Assembly: GCA_028709405.1 (NCBI GenBank)
Contig: JAQVXB010000008.1
Span: 1-14,264 of the forward strand
Length of the DNA stretch: 14,264 nt
Direction of reading: 5' to 3'
Origin: Candidatus Shapirobacteria bacterium
Lineage (GTDB): Bacteria > Patescibacteriota > Microgenomatia > UBA12405
The translations under genes and the position numbers were made by a program. How positions within the stretch are numbered: position 1 is the first letter of the stretch; every line of letters starts with the position of its first letter. The notes under the pieces are model-generated. The model was not told where the DNA came from. It ran no database searches and saw nothing but the letters and a program-made list of their open reading frames with translations. Below, one piece after another: positions 1 to 6,426 of this stretch.

Positions 1-261
1 GCCAAGATAATTATGGTCTCGATTGGGGTTAAAATTATCGTTTTTAAATTTTTCAAAATAATTTCGGTTGTAACAACCGGTCAAACTATCAACTAAACTT
101 TCTTGACGATATTTTTCAAGTTCAGCATTAAATTTATCTCTTTTTTCGTCGATCTTTTTACAAGCGTCAAGAACAGGAGATTTCCCCTTATTTTGTGGAT
201 TGTCGATATCAGGTATGGAATTAATTATTCCGGAAAAATCAAAACCTCTATCTTTAGTCAT
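1..261 (-). CDS. GGDEF-domain protein, N-terminal part (runs off left edge)
   Basis: Reading leftward from an ATG at 261-259 gives 87 open codons that reach the window edge without a stop. The first ~55 residues are charged and probably helical (KSPVLDACKKIDEKRDKFN...). They lead into DSLTGCYNRNYFEKF, which matches the opening of a diguanylate cyclase GGDEF domain (consensus D-LTG--NR--F). The GGDEF catalytic loop itself lies outside the window, so I cannot say whether it makes c-di-GMP or is degenerate. No signal peptide or membrane segment is seen in the visible part, so a short soluble sensor or linker before GGDEF is likely. It is divergent from the Crp-type regulator at 369. A TATAAT lies 5 nt before the ATG, so the transcript may be leaderless. 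The family call is fairly sure; activity is unknown. Confidence 0.75.
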   Translation of the reverse strand, partial: MTKDRGFDFSGIINSIPDIDNPQNKGKSPVLDACKKIDEKRDKFNAELEKYRQESLVDSLTGCYNRNYFEKFKNDNFNPNRDHNYLG

Positions 262-266
262 AATTT

Positions 267-272
267 ATTATA
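267..272 (-). promoter_or_regulatory. -10 element of the GGDEF gene, leaderless type
   Basis: A perfect TATAAT on the minus strand ends 5 nt before the ATG at 261, which puts the expected transcription start at or next to the start codon. There is no upstream TG and no clear -35. Inferred from sequence only. Confidence 0.45.
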
Positions 273-289
273 TCTTAATTAATAAAATA

Positions 290-368
290 TTTAGATTTTT
301 TGGTGAATCTGTATTAAGTGCTATAATCGTCTTTACCCTTTTAAATTTTAATAATCTTTAGATTTTTT
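290..368. repeat. 12-nt direct repeat TTTAGATTTTTT flanking the Crp-type promoter region
   Basis: TTTAGATTTTTT occurs at 290-301 and again at 357-368, the second copy ending at the base before the ATG of the Crp-type gene. The promoter-like TATAAT (322-327) lies between them. It could be a regulator binding pair or chance in AT-rich DNA. Confidence 0.35.
319..327 (+). promoter_or_regulatory. Extended -10 promoter for the Crp-type gene
   Basis: TGC followed by TATAAT is a textbook extended -10. A start near 334 would give a ~35-nt leader to the ATG at 369. This makes it the exception here, as most other genes have the hexamer right at the start codon. No Shine-Dalgarno is seen before the ATG. 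Confidence 0.5.
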
Positions 369-1013
369 ATGAACGAAAAAATAAAAAAACAATTAGAATC
401 ATTTTTTAGTCAATTTGAACTAATAAAATATAAAAAAGGACAAGTTTTATTTCGCCCAGGAGAAAATTTAAATACGGCTTATATTGAAAAATCTGGGTTT
501 TTAAGGGCTTACGTGACAACTGATGGAAAAGAAGTTAGTTTGCCGAGTCTTAGACCATTATTTTTTTGTGCTGGAATAAATGGACTTCATAAAAAACCCA
601 ATAAATATTTTGTGGAAGCAATAACTGCGGTTGAACTCTGGGCAGTACCAATGGATGATTTAATTAAATTTATAGAAAAAGATATTAATATCGTTAATGA
701 AGTTAATAAAAAATTAATTGATGATTTAATTGATTTATCGGCAAACTGGCAACAAATTGTGGCTGGGGATGCAACTAGTAAAGTAGCTGGTTTAATTTTG
801 ATGATTGCAAAAGATGTAGGAGAGAAAAAAGGTAGTGAAATTTTGGTTAATTTCAATACACCACATAGAGTTTTGGCAAGTATGGCAGGAATTACCCGCG
901 AGACAGTGACTTTGCAGATTTTAAAATTTCAAAAACAAGGATATCTTTACAATAAAGGCAGAAAAATGGTTATTAAAAATATTGAAAAAATTAAAGAAAT
1001 TGCTAAAATTTAG
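369..1013 (+). CDS. Crp/Fnr-family transcriptional regulator
   Basis: A 214-residue protein with the usual layout: an N-terminal cyclic-nucleotide-binding-like beta-barrel (about 15-100, including KKGQVLFRPGENLNTAYIEKSG), a dimerisation helix (~100-148) and a C-terminal HTH_Crp winged helix (~162-205, with RVLASMAGITRETVTLQILKF as the HTH). Normal length for the family. The phosphate-binding cassette arginine-serine of true cAMP receptors is not visible; the corresponding stretch reads FVEAITAVELWAVP. The only cysteine is C67, so an FNR-type Fe-S cluster is unlikely. The effector is therefore unknown. The PspC gene starts 2 nt after its stop, so the two are probably cotranscribed and the envelope protein may be a target. 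The ATG at 369 is the natural start for the barrel; a 12-nt repeated motif ends right before it. Confidence 0.88.
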   Translation: MNEKIKKQLESFFSQFELIKYKKGQVLFRPGENLNTAYIEKSGFLRAYVTTDGKEVSLPSLRPLFFCAGINGLHKKPNKYFVEAITAVELWAVPMDDLIKFIEKDINIVNEVNKKLIDDLIDLSANWQQIVAGDATSKVAGLILMIAKDVGEKKGSEILVNFNTPHRVLASMAGITRETVTLQILKFQKQGYLYNKGRKMVIKNIEKIKEIAKI

Positions 1014-1015
1014 CT

Positions 1016-1468
1016 ATGGAAAACAAAAAAATATTCCGATCAATTGATGATTATATGATTGCTGGTGTTTGTGGTGGTTTGGCAAAATATTTTAAAATAG
1101 ATAGCTCTTTAATTAGAATTATTTTTATTTTATTGGCTTTGAGTGGTGGCAGTGGAATCTTGATTTATTTAATTTTATGGTTAGTAGTACCAAAAGAAGA
1201 AGGGATTGAAAAAGAGATTGATCGAGAAGAAAAAATTAAGGAATTTGCAGGTGAAATAAAAAGTAAAGCTAAATCGATGGCTAAAGAAATTAAAATTGAT
1301 ACTAAAATAAAGAAAGTAGATAAAAAGGTAAATATTTTAGGAATAATTCTGATTTTGGTAGGAGTGGTAGCAATTTGGAACCAGTTGGCTCCATTTACAA
1401 TTCAATGGAATTTGTTTTGGCCAGGATTATTAATCTTGGTAGGAATTTTAGTCTTGTTTAAAGACTAA
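1016..1468 (+). CDS. PspC-domain membrane protein
   Basis: A 150-residue protein. Residues ~3-62 form a PspC domain (RSIDDYMIAGVCGGLAKYF, then a hydrophobic helix and the typical ILWLVVPKEE end). A highly charged Lys/Glu stretch (~63-103) follows, then two closely spaced hydrophobic helices (~107-125 and ~130-147) resembling the LiaI/LiaF-type C-terminal membrane region. PspC proteins sense or respond to membrane stress in other bacteria; that role here is inference. Its ATG lies 2 nt after the stop of the Crp-type regulator, so the pair is likely one transcript. The stop codon abuts the stop of the convergent gene at 1469 with no base between, leaving no room for a separate terminator. Confidence 0.85.
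   Translation: MENKKIFRSIDDYMIAGVCGGLAKYFKIDSSLIRIIFILLALSGGSGILIYLILWLVVPKEEGIEKEIDREEKIKEFAGEIKSKAKSMAKEIKIDTKIKKVDKKVNILGIILILVGVVAIWNQLAPFTIQWNLFWPGLLILVGILVLFKD
1448..1468. other. 8-bp perfect inverted repeat over the end of the PspC gene
   Basis: TTAGTCTT (1448-1455) and AAGACTAA (1461-1468) are exact reverse complements around a 5-nt loop, and they end on the PspC stop codon where two convergent genes meet. It could slow transcription from both sides. No U-tract follows on either strand, so it is not a classic intrinsic terminator. Confidence 0.35.
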
Positions 1469-1984
1469 TCATTCACGACAACAATCTAATATTTTACCTA
1501 TAGTTTGGTTAATAGTTCCTAAAATACTTTTTTCTTGAAGAGGTTTTTCTTCAAATTTAGCTTTTTTTGGGTTTGAATCGACTAAACCCAGATTAAGTCC
1601 CCAAAAAAGATTATAAAGGTCGAAAGATTTTTTAAAATAACTATTAGCTTCTTTTTTATCACCTTTGGTTAAAGATTTGGTACCAACTTCCATAAGTCTC
1701 ATTGAAGCTGATAAAAGGTGCTTGCTGGTACACCAAATTTCTCCTTGACCTTCTTTAACAATTTTTTTCATTAATTCTTTTCTCATTTCCCGGGCAGTAT
1801 CTAAAATATCTATATATTTAGTATCACCAAGTTTTTGGGAGGTAAAAAACATGTGTTCTTCAATGCCAATTAGGTTCATAATAGCAACAGACAAATCTTC
1901 ACCTGAAGAAAGATCTAGATTGTGTCCATTTTCTAATTTTTTGGCTTTATCAATAAATTTTTGAAGTTCATTTGGAGTAGTCAT
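1469..1984 (-). CDS. Unrecognised helical protein, last gene of the Fe-S operon
   Basis: 171 residues, predominantly helical by composition, with no signal peptide or membrane span. I do not recognise the family. Possible metal or thiol positions are E42-E43-H44 in an early helix, C85 and H89 in EIWCTSKHLL, and a C-terminal Cys pair (C168-C169, in ILDCCRE). The stretch SASMRLMEVGTKSLTKGDKK resembles a small helical-bundle or TPR-like packing helix. It begins 1 nt after the stop of the CPVC membrane protein, so it belongs to the cysteine desulfurase/IscU transcript. A role in sulfur or iron handling, such as a carrier or chaperone, is guilt by association only. The ATG start is well placed, and no Shine-Dalgarno is visible. 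Confidence 0.75.
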   Translation of the reverse strand: MTTPNELQKFIDKAKKLENGHNLDLSSGEDLSVAIMNLIGIEEHMFFTSQKLGDTKYIDILDTAREMRKELMKKIVKEGQGEIWCTSKHLLSASMRLMEVGTKSLTKGDKKEANSYFKKSFDLYNLFWGLNLGLVDSNPKKAKFEEKPLQEKSILGTINQTIGKILDCCRE

Positions 1985-1985
1985 T

Positions 1986-2444
1986 TTATAGTTTAAAAAT
2001 TAATTTAAATAGTAAAGTAAGAATAGTTAAAAGACTGAGAGGAAAAATAACTTTTTGATAAGGAAAAATGATTTTTCCATTATTTAATTTACGAGAATAA
2101 CGGTCAATAAATATACCCAAAAACCAGATTAAAAGTCCCAAACTTTGGCCAAAAATGATTTTATCTAAACCTAATATTTGGTTATCTAAACCACCGGTTT
2201 GATCGGTAAAAATGAAATAAGAAAGAGTTAAGGCAACCATTATAAAAGAAAGAATTATAGGACTACCAAAAAAACGATGTTTAATTTTAGGGGCTAACCA
2301 AAAAGAAATAGCAGTATTAAGACCAGAAATCCAAAGCGAGACTAAAAAATCATCAATACCTAATTTTTGAGCTAGAAACATTCCCCCACCAACAGTAATG
2401 ATACAGACAGGGCATTGAGCATAAGCGGCTTTGACTAAAAACAT
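1986..2444 (-). CDS. Multi-spanning membrane protein with N-terminal CPVC motif
   Basis: 152 residues with about five hydrophobic segments (roughly 12-28, 33-54, 62-82, 95-113, 132-151). The N-terminus MFLVKAAYAQCPVC puts a Cys-Pro-Val-Cys pair (C11, C14) right at the start of the first membrane helix. A GGGMFLAQKLGIDDFLVSLW stretch follows. CxxC pairs in this position suggest a thiol-disulfide or metal site at the membrane face. I do not recognise a characterised family. It lies 21 nt after iscU and 1 nt before the next gene, so it belongs to the Fe-S operon. Transport of iron, sulfur or electrons for cluster assembly is a reasonable but unproved idea. Confidence 0.78.
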   Translation of the reverse strand: MFLVKAAYAQCPVCIITVGGGMFLAQKLGIDDFLVSLWISGLNTAISFWLAPKIKHRFFGSPIILSFIMVALTLSYFIFTDQTGGLDNQILGLDKIIFGQSLGLLIWFLGIFIDRYSRKLNNGKIIFPYQKVIFPLSLLTILTLLFKLIFKL

Positions 2445-2465
2445 AGTTATTTATTTTAACAATTA

Positions 2466-2918
2466 TTAATGTTTTAAACGAGTTTGACAAGTAATAATGC
2501 GATTGTGTTTTTGTTCAAACTCGGCAGAAATTGGTTGGTTGTTTTTTTGATAAAAACTATAAATTGCTTCAGTAAGAGCGTCGACAGCCAATAAAGAACA
2601 ATGGATTTTAACAGCTGGGAGGTCGTCAAGAGCCTTGACAACATCTTCATTTTTAATTTCCATAGCATCTGTTAAAATTTTACCTTTAGCTAGGTCGGTA
2701 ACAACACTACTAGTGGCGATAGCAGCAGCACAACCAAGAGTTTCGAATTTAATATTTTGGATATAATATTCACCTTGTTTGTTTTTTTCTATTTTTAAAT
2801 AAAGTTTCATAACATCACCACAGGCAAGATTACCAACCTGACCGACAACTGTAGGATTGTCCATTGATCCAAAGTTATGGGGATTTCGGAAGTGTTCAAA
2901 AACTTTTTGAGAGTACAT
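2466..2918 (-). CDS. iscU: IscU-type Fe-S cluster assembly scaffold
   Basis: 150 residues. The N-terminus MYSQKVFEHFRNPHNFGSM is the family signature. All three cluster-ligand cysteines are present: C33 in GNLACGDVM, C63 in TLGCAAAIATSS and C107 in KIHCSLLAVDAL. The conserved Asp (D35, the residue that tunes cluster release) and the His next to the third Cys (H106) are also there. The fold covers residues 1-~125; the C-terminal ~25 residues (NQPISAEFEQKHNRII...) extend beyond it and contain an extra Cys. It receives sulfur from the cysteine desulfurase encoded 2 nt upstream and builds a transient [2Fe-2S] cluster. No hscA/hscB, fdx or iscA lies in the operon, so transfer partners must be elsewhere or replaced by the two downstream genes. 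Confidence 0.93.
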   Translation of the reverse strand: MYSQKVFEHFRNPHNFGSMDNPTVVGQVGNLACGDVMKLYLKIEKNKQGEYYIQNIKFETLGCAAAIATSSVVTDLAKGKILTDAMEIKNEDVVKALDDLPAVKIHCSLLAVDALTEAIYSFYQKNNQPISAEFEQKHNRIITCQTRLKH

Positions 2919-2920
2919 AA

Positions 2921-4450
2921 TTATGATTTAAAAGGCGAAATTTGCCTAAATTTATTAATAACTTGAGGTAAAACTTTTAACAAATAATCTACTTCAGTTT
3001 TAGTAGTAAAACGACCAAGACTAAAACGGAGGGAACCATGGGCCTGTTCTGGTTTTAAACCGATAGCCAAGAGAACATGACTAGGTTCAAGAGAAAGGGA
3101 AGAACAAGCAGAACCAGTAGAAGCGGAAATACCATGATAGTCTAATTCAAGGAGAAGAGATTCCCCTTCAACCCTGGCAAAGGAAATATTAACATTATTG
3201 GAAAGACGATTTTTAGGATCTCCATTTAAAAATGAATCTGGAATCGATTTTAAAATATTTTTAATTAAATAGTCACGAAGATTGATTAAATAAGGATTTT
3301 CTTTATCAAAATTAGTAGTGGCAATTTTAGCAGCTTCAGTGAAACCAACAACGGCCGGTAGGTTTAAAGTGGAAGAACGAAGACCAAACTCATGTCCACC
3401 ACCATGAAGAAGTGGTGTGATATTTGTACCGGATTTAATATAGAGAAGAGCAGCTCCTTTTGGGCCATAAATTTTATGAGAAGAAGCGGTTAAAAGGTCT
3501 ATATTCAATTTAGATAAATCGATGGGAACTTTAGTAAAACTTTGGGAGGCGTCAGTGTGAAAATAAACTTTACGATTGTGACAAATTTGTCCTATTTTAT
3601 CGATATTTTGAATAGTACCAATTTCGTTGTTGCCATGAATTATAGAAACTAAAATAGTATCTTTTCTGATGGATTTTTTAAGCATATCTAGATTTAAATG
3701 GCCATATTTATCAACTGGAATTTGAGTAATTTCAAAACCTTGAGATTTTAACCATTTGGCGCTGTTCAAAACACAATCGTGTTCGATTGAAGAAATTATA
3801 ATATGTTTACCTTTGTTTTTATTGGCAAAAGCAATCCCTTTTAGAGCGGTATTATTGCTTTCAGTAGCAGAAGCAGTAAAAATAATCTCTTGAGGTTTAA
3901 CTTTTAAAAGAGAGGCAAAAGATTGACGACAAGATTCGACAACTTGGGAAGCAGTGGTGCCAAGATTGTGGAGAGACATGGTATTGCCAGTAAAAGATTG
4001 ACTAAAATAAGGCAACATAGCTGACAAAACATTGGGGTCGATAGGGGTCGAAGCAGCATAATCGAAATAAACTGATTTTTTTTGAGGAGGTGATAACTGA
4101 TCTAAAGTAAAAGAGGATAAAATATGATTAAAAGAGGTGTTAACCTGTTGCCAGATTGATTTACTTTGGCAACTACAGAAATCGGGACAAACAAATTCTG
4201 GTTTTTCTAAAGCAGTAATAATCTCTTTTAAATTAATTTTTTGAGGGTCGCGATTAAGAGAATAACCACCATTGACCCCTCTTTCAACTTTTAAAATACC
4301 GGCTTTTTTAAGTTTGGAAAATATTTTTTCCAAATAATCTGCAGAAATATGTTCGTTTTGGGAAATTTGATTGACAGAACAAGAACAGTCTTGGCCGATT
4401 AAGTTGGTCAGAGCACGAAGACCATAACGTGATTTAGTAGATAATTTCAT
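2921..4450 (-). CDS. Fusion: Rrf2/IscR-like regulator + IscS-like cysteine desulfurase
   Basis: A single 509-residue frame. Residues 1-~115 are an Rrf2/IscR-type winged helix (MKLSTKSRYGLRAL, then ISADYLEKIFSKLKKAGIL and the GVNGGYSL wing). Cysteines C88, C92 and C94 sit where IscR ligates its [2Fe-2S] cluster, but the spacing (C-x3-C-x-C) is tighter than in E. coli IscR (C-x5-C-x5-C). After a short linker (~116-124), residues ~126-509 are a fold-type I PLP desulfurase. Visible residues are H224 (IEHDC), D300 (HTDASQ), the PLP lysine K326 (SSHKIYGPKG) and the active-site Cys C449 in STGSACSS. It would strip sulfur from cysteine for IscU next door while controlling its own operon through the operator at 4455-4483. 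The frame is continuous with no internal start signal seen, so a fusion is more likely than two genes, but an assembly-level check is warranted. Confidence 0.92.
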   Translation of the reverse strand: MKLSTKSRYGLRALTNLIGQDCSCSVNQISQNEHISADYLEKIFSKLKKAGILKVERGVNGGYSLNRDPQKINLKEIITALEKPEFVCPDFCSCQSKSIWQQVNTSFNHILSSFTLDQLSPPQKKSVYFDYAASTPIDPNVLSAMLPYFSQSFTGNTMSLHNLGTTASQVVESCRQSFASLLKVKPQEIIFTASATESNNTALKGIAFANKNKGKHIIISSIEHDCVLNSAKWLKSQGFEITQIPVDKYGHLNLDMLKKSIRKDTILVSIIHGNNEIGTIQNIDKIGQICHNRKVYFHTDASQSFTKVPIDLSKLNIDLLTASSHKIYGPKGAALLYIKSGTNITPLLHGGGHEFGLRSSTLNLPAVVGFTEAAKIATTNFDKENPYLINLRDYLIKNILKSIPDSFLNGDPKNRLSNNVNISFARVEGESLLLELDYHGISASTGSACSSLSLEPSHVLLAIGLKPEQAHGSLRFSLGRFTTKTEVDYLLKVLPQVINKFRQISPFKS

Positions 4451-4454
4451 TTGG

Positions 4455-4483
4455 TTAATTCGGACTTAAATTGTCCGAATTAA
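4455..4483. promoter_or_regulatory. Perfect 11-bp inverted repeat, likely operator of the Rrf2-desulfurase fusion
   Basis: TTAATTCGGAC (4455-4465) and GTCCGAATTAA (4473-4483) are exact reverse complements separated by TTAAATT. The palindrome starts inside the -10 and covers the predicted transcription start of the Fe-S operon, 4 bp before the start codon. Rrf2-family regulators bind such palindromes in their own promoters. That this protein binds here is inference from position. In RNA it could also fold as a leader hairpin. Confidence 0.7.
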
Positions 4484-4511
4484 TAATATAAAAAAATTAC
4501 ATATCTGTCAA
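4483..4511 (-). promoter_or_regulatory. Sigma-70-type promoter of the Fe-S operon
   Basis: On the minus strand a perfect -35 TTGACA (4511-4506) is followed after 17 bp by TATTAT (4488-4483). Expected start is near 4476, giving a ~25-nt leader. It is the only near-consensus -35/-10 pair I found in the window, which fits a promoter that must be repressed by the overlapping palindrome. Confidence 0.7.
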
Positions 4512-4520
4512 TAATCTAAT

Positions 4521-5399
4521 TTAGGGTAATTTTTGACATTTAGGACAATAAAAAGTCCCCCTACCAGCTATTTTGATTTTTTTGATTTTGGTTTTACATT
4601 TTAAACAGGGTTCATTCTGGCGTTGATAAACTTGAAAATTGAATTGATGATTACCAGTTGAACCATCGGGGTGGATATATTTATTGTCTTTGGCAGTAGA
4701 TCCACCACTTTTAATCGAATCAATCATAATTTGGATTAAAAAATGATGAAGAAGGGTAATTTTTTTTATACTAAGTTTATTGGATGGAAAAGAAGGATGA
4801 ATTTTAGCCAAAAAAAGAGCATCGTTGGCATAAATATTGCCAATACCAGCAAATTTATTCTGATCAAGAAGAACTGCTTTTATAGGTCGAGCAGTTGGTT
4901 TGAGCTGGTTTAATAAATAATTAGGAGTAAATTTAGAACTTAAAATGTCTATTCCTAAATTCCTTTGGACTTCGGTAAGCTCAATCTTGGAAAGAAGTTT
5001 AACCCAACCAAATTTACGCTGATCATTAAAAAATAACTTGGAGTTATCAGAAAAAGTAAAAATAAGGCGAGTGGATTTGTTTGGTAAATCGCCAAAAGCA
5101 TCTTTGGTGGGATGACCAAATGAAACCCTTCCCGCTTTGCGACCTTCCCTTGACAGGGCAGGTAAAACAATAATTTGGCCGGTCATTTTGAGATGAAAAA
5201 GAAGAATTGAACCGTTTTTTAAATGAATTGAAAGTTGTTTACCAAGACGAGAAGTGAAAATTATTTTTTGGCCTTTAACAAGTTTGGGGTTGCCAATGAA
5301 AGATTTAGGAGTAATAATTTCTAAATTAGAAATATTTTTACCGACAATATTAGATTGTAAAAAAAGTCTAACGACTTCGACTTCGGGGAGTTCTGGCAT
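4521..5399 (-). CDS. mutM: Formamidopyrimidine-DNA glycosylase (MutM/Fpg)
   Basis: 292 residues. It opens with MPELPEVEVV, so P2 (catalytic amine) and E3 are in place. K54 in GKQLSIHL matches the conserved DNA-contact lysine. Further family blocks are FNDQRKFGW, KAVLLDQNKFAGIGNIYANDAL (helix-two-turn-helix), and a C-terminal zinc finger CLKC...CPKC carrying the catalytic Arg in GRGTFYCPKC. It excises oxidised purines such as 8-oxoguanine and nicks the strand. Odd feature: residues ~81-106 form an insertion between MTGQIIVLP and the strand RLIFTFSDNS; residues ~81-92 are encoded by a copy of the window's palindromic repeat, read in frame. The gene is slightly longer than usual for that reason. 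A TGATAAACT element ends 6 nt before the ATG, so it may have its own leaderless promoter despite lying 50 nt behind the ABC gene. Confidence 0.95.
   Translation of the reverse strand: MPELPEVEVVRLFLQSNIVGKNISNLEIITPKSFIGNPKLVKGQKIIFTSRLGKQLSIHLKNGSILLFHLKMTGQIIVLPALSREGRKAGRVSFGHPTKDAFGDLPNKSTRLIFTFSDNSKLFFNDQRKFGWVKLLSKIELTEVQRNLGIDILSSKFTPNYLLNQLKPTARPIKAVLLDQNKFAGIGNIYANDALFLAKIHPSFPSNKLSIKKITLLHHFLIQIMIDSIKSGGSTAKDNKYIHPDGSTGNHQFNFQVYQRQNEPCLKCKTKIKKIKIAGRGTFYCPKCQKLP
5126..5158 (+). repeat. Palindromic repeat copy 1, in frame inside mutM
   Basis: Begins AAACCCTTCC and ends CCCTTGACAGGG-CAGG. The inner stem CGC (5133-5135) / GCG (5139-5141) encloses TTT. The copy is oriented on the plus strand while mutM is on the minus strand, so it is translated in its reverse sense as ALSREGRKAGRV. 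GC-rich against an AT-rich gene. Confidence 0.75.
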
Positions 5400-5405
5400 G
5401 CATAT

Positions 5406-5414
5406 AGTTTATCA
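5406..5414 (-). promoter_or_regulatory. Extended -10 TGATAAACT of mutM, leaderless type
   Basis: TGA-TAAACT on the minus strand ends 6 nt before the ATG, placing +1 at the A of the start codon. The same 11-mer TTGATAAACTA precedes the exonuclease gene at the equivalent position, which supports a shared promoter motif. Confidence 0.45.
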
Positions 5415-5449
5415 AGTTTGTAAAGTTATAAGTTTAAAGTTTATAAAAA

Positions 5450-6370
5450 CTAAACCAAGTCGTCGAAATCGATAGCTAAGATGGATTTGTTTTTAGCAAG
5501 ATGGTCAACCGCAACTGACATATCGGCCAAACTGTCTTTAATCTCAGAAAAAGAATTCAAATAATTTTGAGTAGAACCAACATAACTCATAATAAGAACT
5601 AAATCAGAAATCATTTTTGTACCGGAAGATACTGAAATAATGAGATAGGTAAAAATTAAAATATAAAAGAAAACGGCACTATTTTGGAGAGTAAACCATT
5701 CAGTAAAACACCAATTAGTAAGACGGGAAAAATGACGACTAAAAGTTTTTTGTTCGAGATCAACATCATTGCTTTCTTGAAGTTTGGCATAATATGTTTC
5801 GGTTTTTGTGTTTTGAATGTCTTTAAAATTTATATAATGTTGAGTGGTGTAATAATCAATAAAATAATAAACAACGATATAAGCAATAACTATAATAAAG
5901 ACCTTAAAATCAACAAAAAGAAGAATTATGGGAATGGAAAATAAAGAAACGACACTGTCAATTCCTGGTTGACGAAATAATTGGAGAGTTAACATGGTGG
6001 CGTCGGCAAAATTGCGAACCGCCTGAATACTTTCATGCCTTTCTAATTTAGTTTCTGATTTAATATCATTAATAAAATGATTATGAACGTCAAAACCAAT
6101 ATTACTAATACATTCATCTAATTTAGTGACTGATTTAATGCGAGAAAAATTGTCAATTATTCTGATAATAAAAATAAAAATTATATAGAAAAAAATAGCG
6201 GAAAAATCAGATTTAGTTTCAACTAGATTAATGGTTTTGGAAAACAAATAGATGGTGATTAAAGGAAAAAAAGCAGAAATAAAACGAATCATAACCCAAA
6301 ATAAAAATAGAGATTTATTTTGGATAATCTGAAAAATTAATTTAACAACTTGACGAGTTTTCTTGGACAT
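5450..6370 (-). CDS. ABC-exporter membrane domain lacking the ATPase domain
   Basis: 306 residues with about six hydrophobic segments (roughly 20-45, 55-75, 138-156, 158-180, 232-253, 258-275), separated by long charged intracellular stretches. This is the layout of a type I ABC exporter membrane domain. The family call comes from this pattern and the helix bundle around ETYYAKLQESNDVDLEQ and SSGTKMISDLVLIMSYVGS. The protein stops at ILAIDFDDLV, about where a half-transporter would pass into its nucleotide-binding domain. No Walker A, signature or Walker B follows, and only 50 nt separate it from mutM, so the ATPase is not hidden by a frameshift here. It may pair with an ATPase encoded elsewhere, or have another role. 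The ATG is preceded by TATTAT with 6 nt spacing, suggesting a leaderless start. Confidence 0.72.
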   Translation of the reverse strand: MSKKTRQVVKLIFQIIQNKSLFLFWVMIRFISAFFPLITIYLFSKTINLVETKSDFSAIFFYIIFIFIIRIIDNFSRIKSVTKLDECISNIGFDVHNHFINDIKSETKLERHESIQAVRNFADATMLTLQLFRQPGIDSVVSLFSIPIILLFVDFKVFIIVIAYIVVYYFIDYYTTQHYINFKDIQNTKTETYYAKLQESNDVDLEQKTFSRHFSRLTNWCFTEWFTLQNSAVFFYILIFTYLIISVSSGTKMISDLVLIMSYVGSTQNYLNSFSEIKDSLADMSVAVDHLAKNKSILAIDFDDLV

Positions 6371-6376
6371 TGATTA

Positions 6377-6382
6377 ATAATA
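6377..6382 (-). promoter_or_regulatory. -10 element TATTAT of the ABC membrane-domain gene
   Basis: TATTAT on the minus strand ends 6 nt before the ATG, so +1 would be the A of the start codon. No TG extension or clear -35. Confidence 0.4.
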
Positions 6383-6395
6383 GATGATTAAATTC

Positions 6396-6414
6396 CTAAT
6401 AACAAATTTCTAAT
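6396..6414. repeat. 19-nt AT-rich repeat, copy 1
   Basis: CTAATAACAAATTTCTAAT here matches CTAATGACAAATTTCTAAT near 8653-8671 at 18 of 19 positions. Both copies lie just outside gene starts. It looks like part of a dispersed intergenic repeat built from CTAAT units. Confidence 0.45.
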
Positions 6415-6426
6415 CACTAAATAAAA

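Noticed and set aside
587..856. Minus-strand open frame opposite the Crp-type gene; similar ones at 10109-10300, 12118-12441 and 13054-13347
   Set aside because: Complementary-strand shadows of well-supported genes, with biased composition and no motifs or starts of their own.
369..1013. FNR-type oxygen sensor
   Set aside because: Only one cysteine (C67); the N-terminal cluster-binding cysteines are missing.
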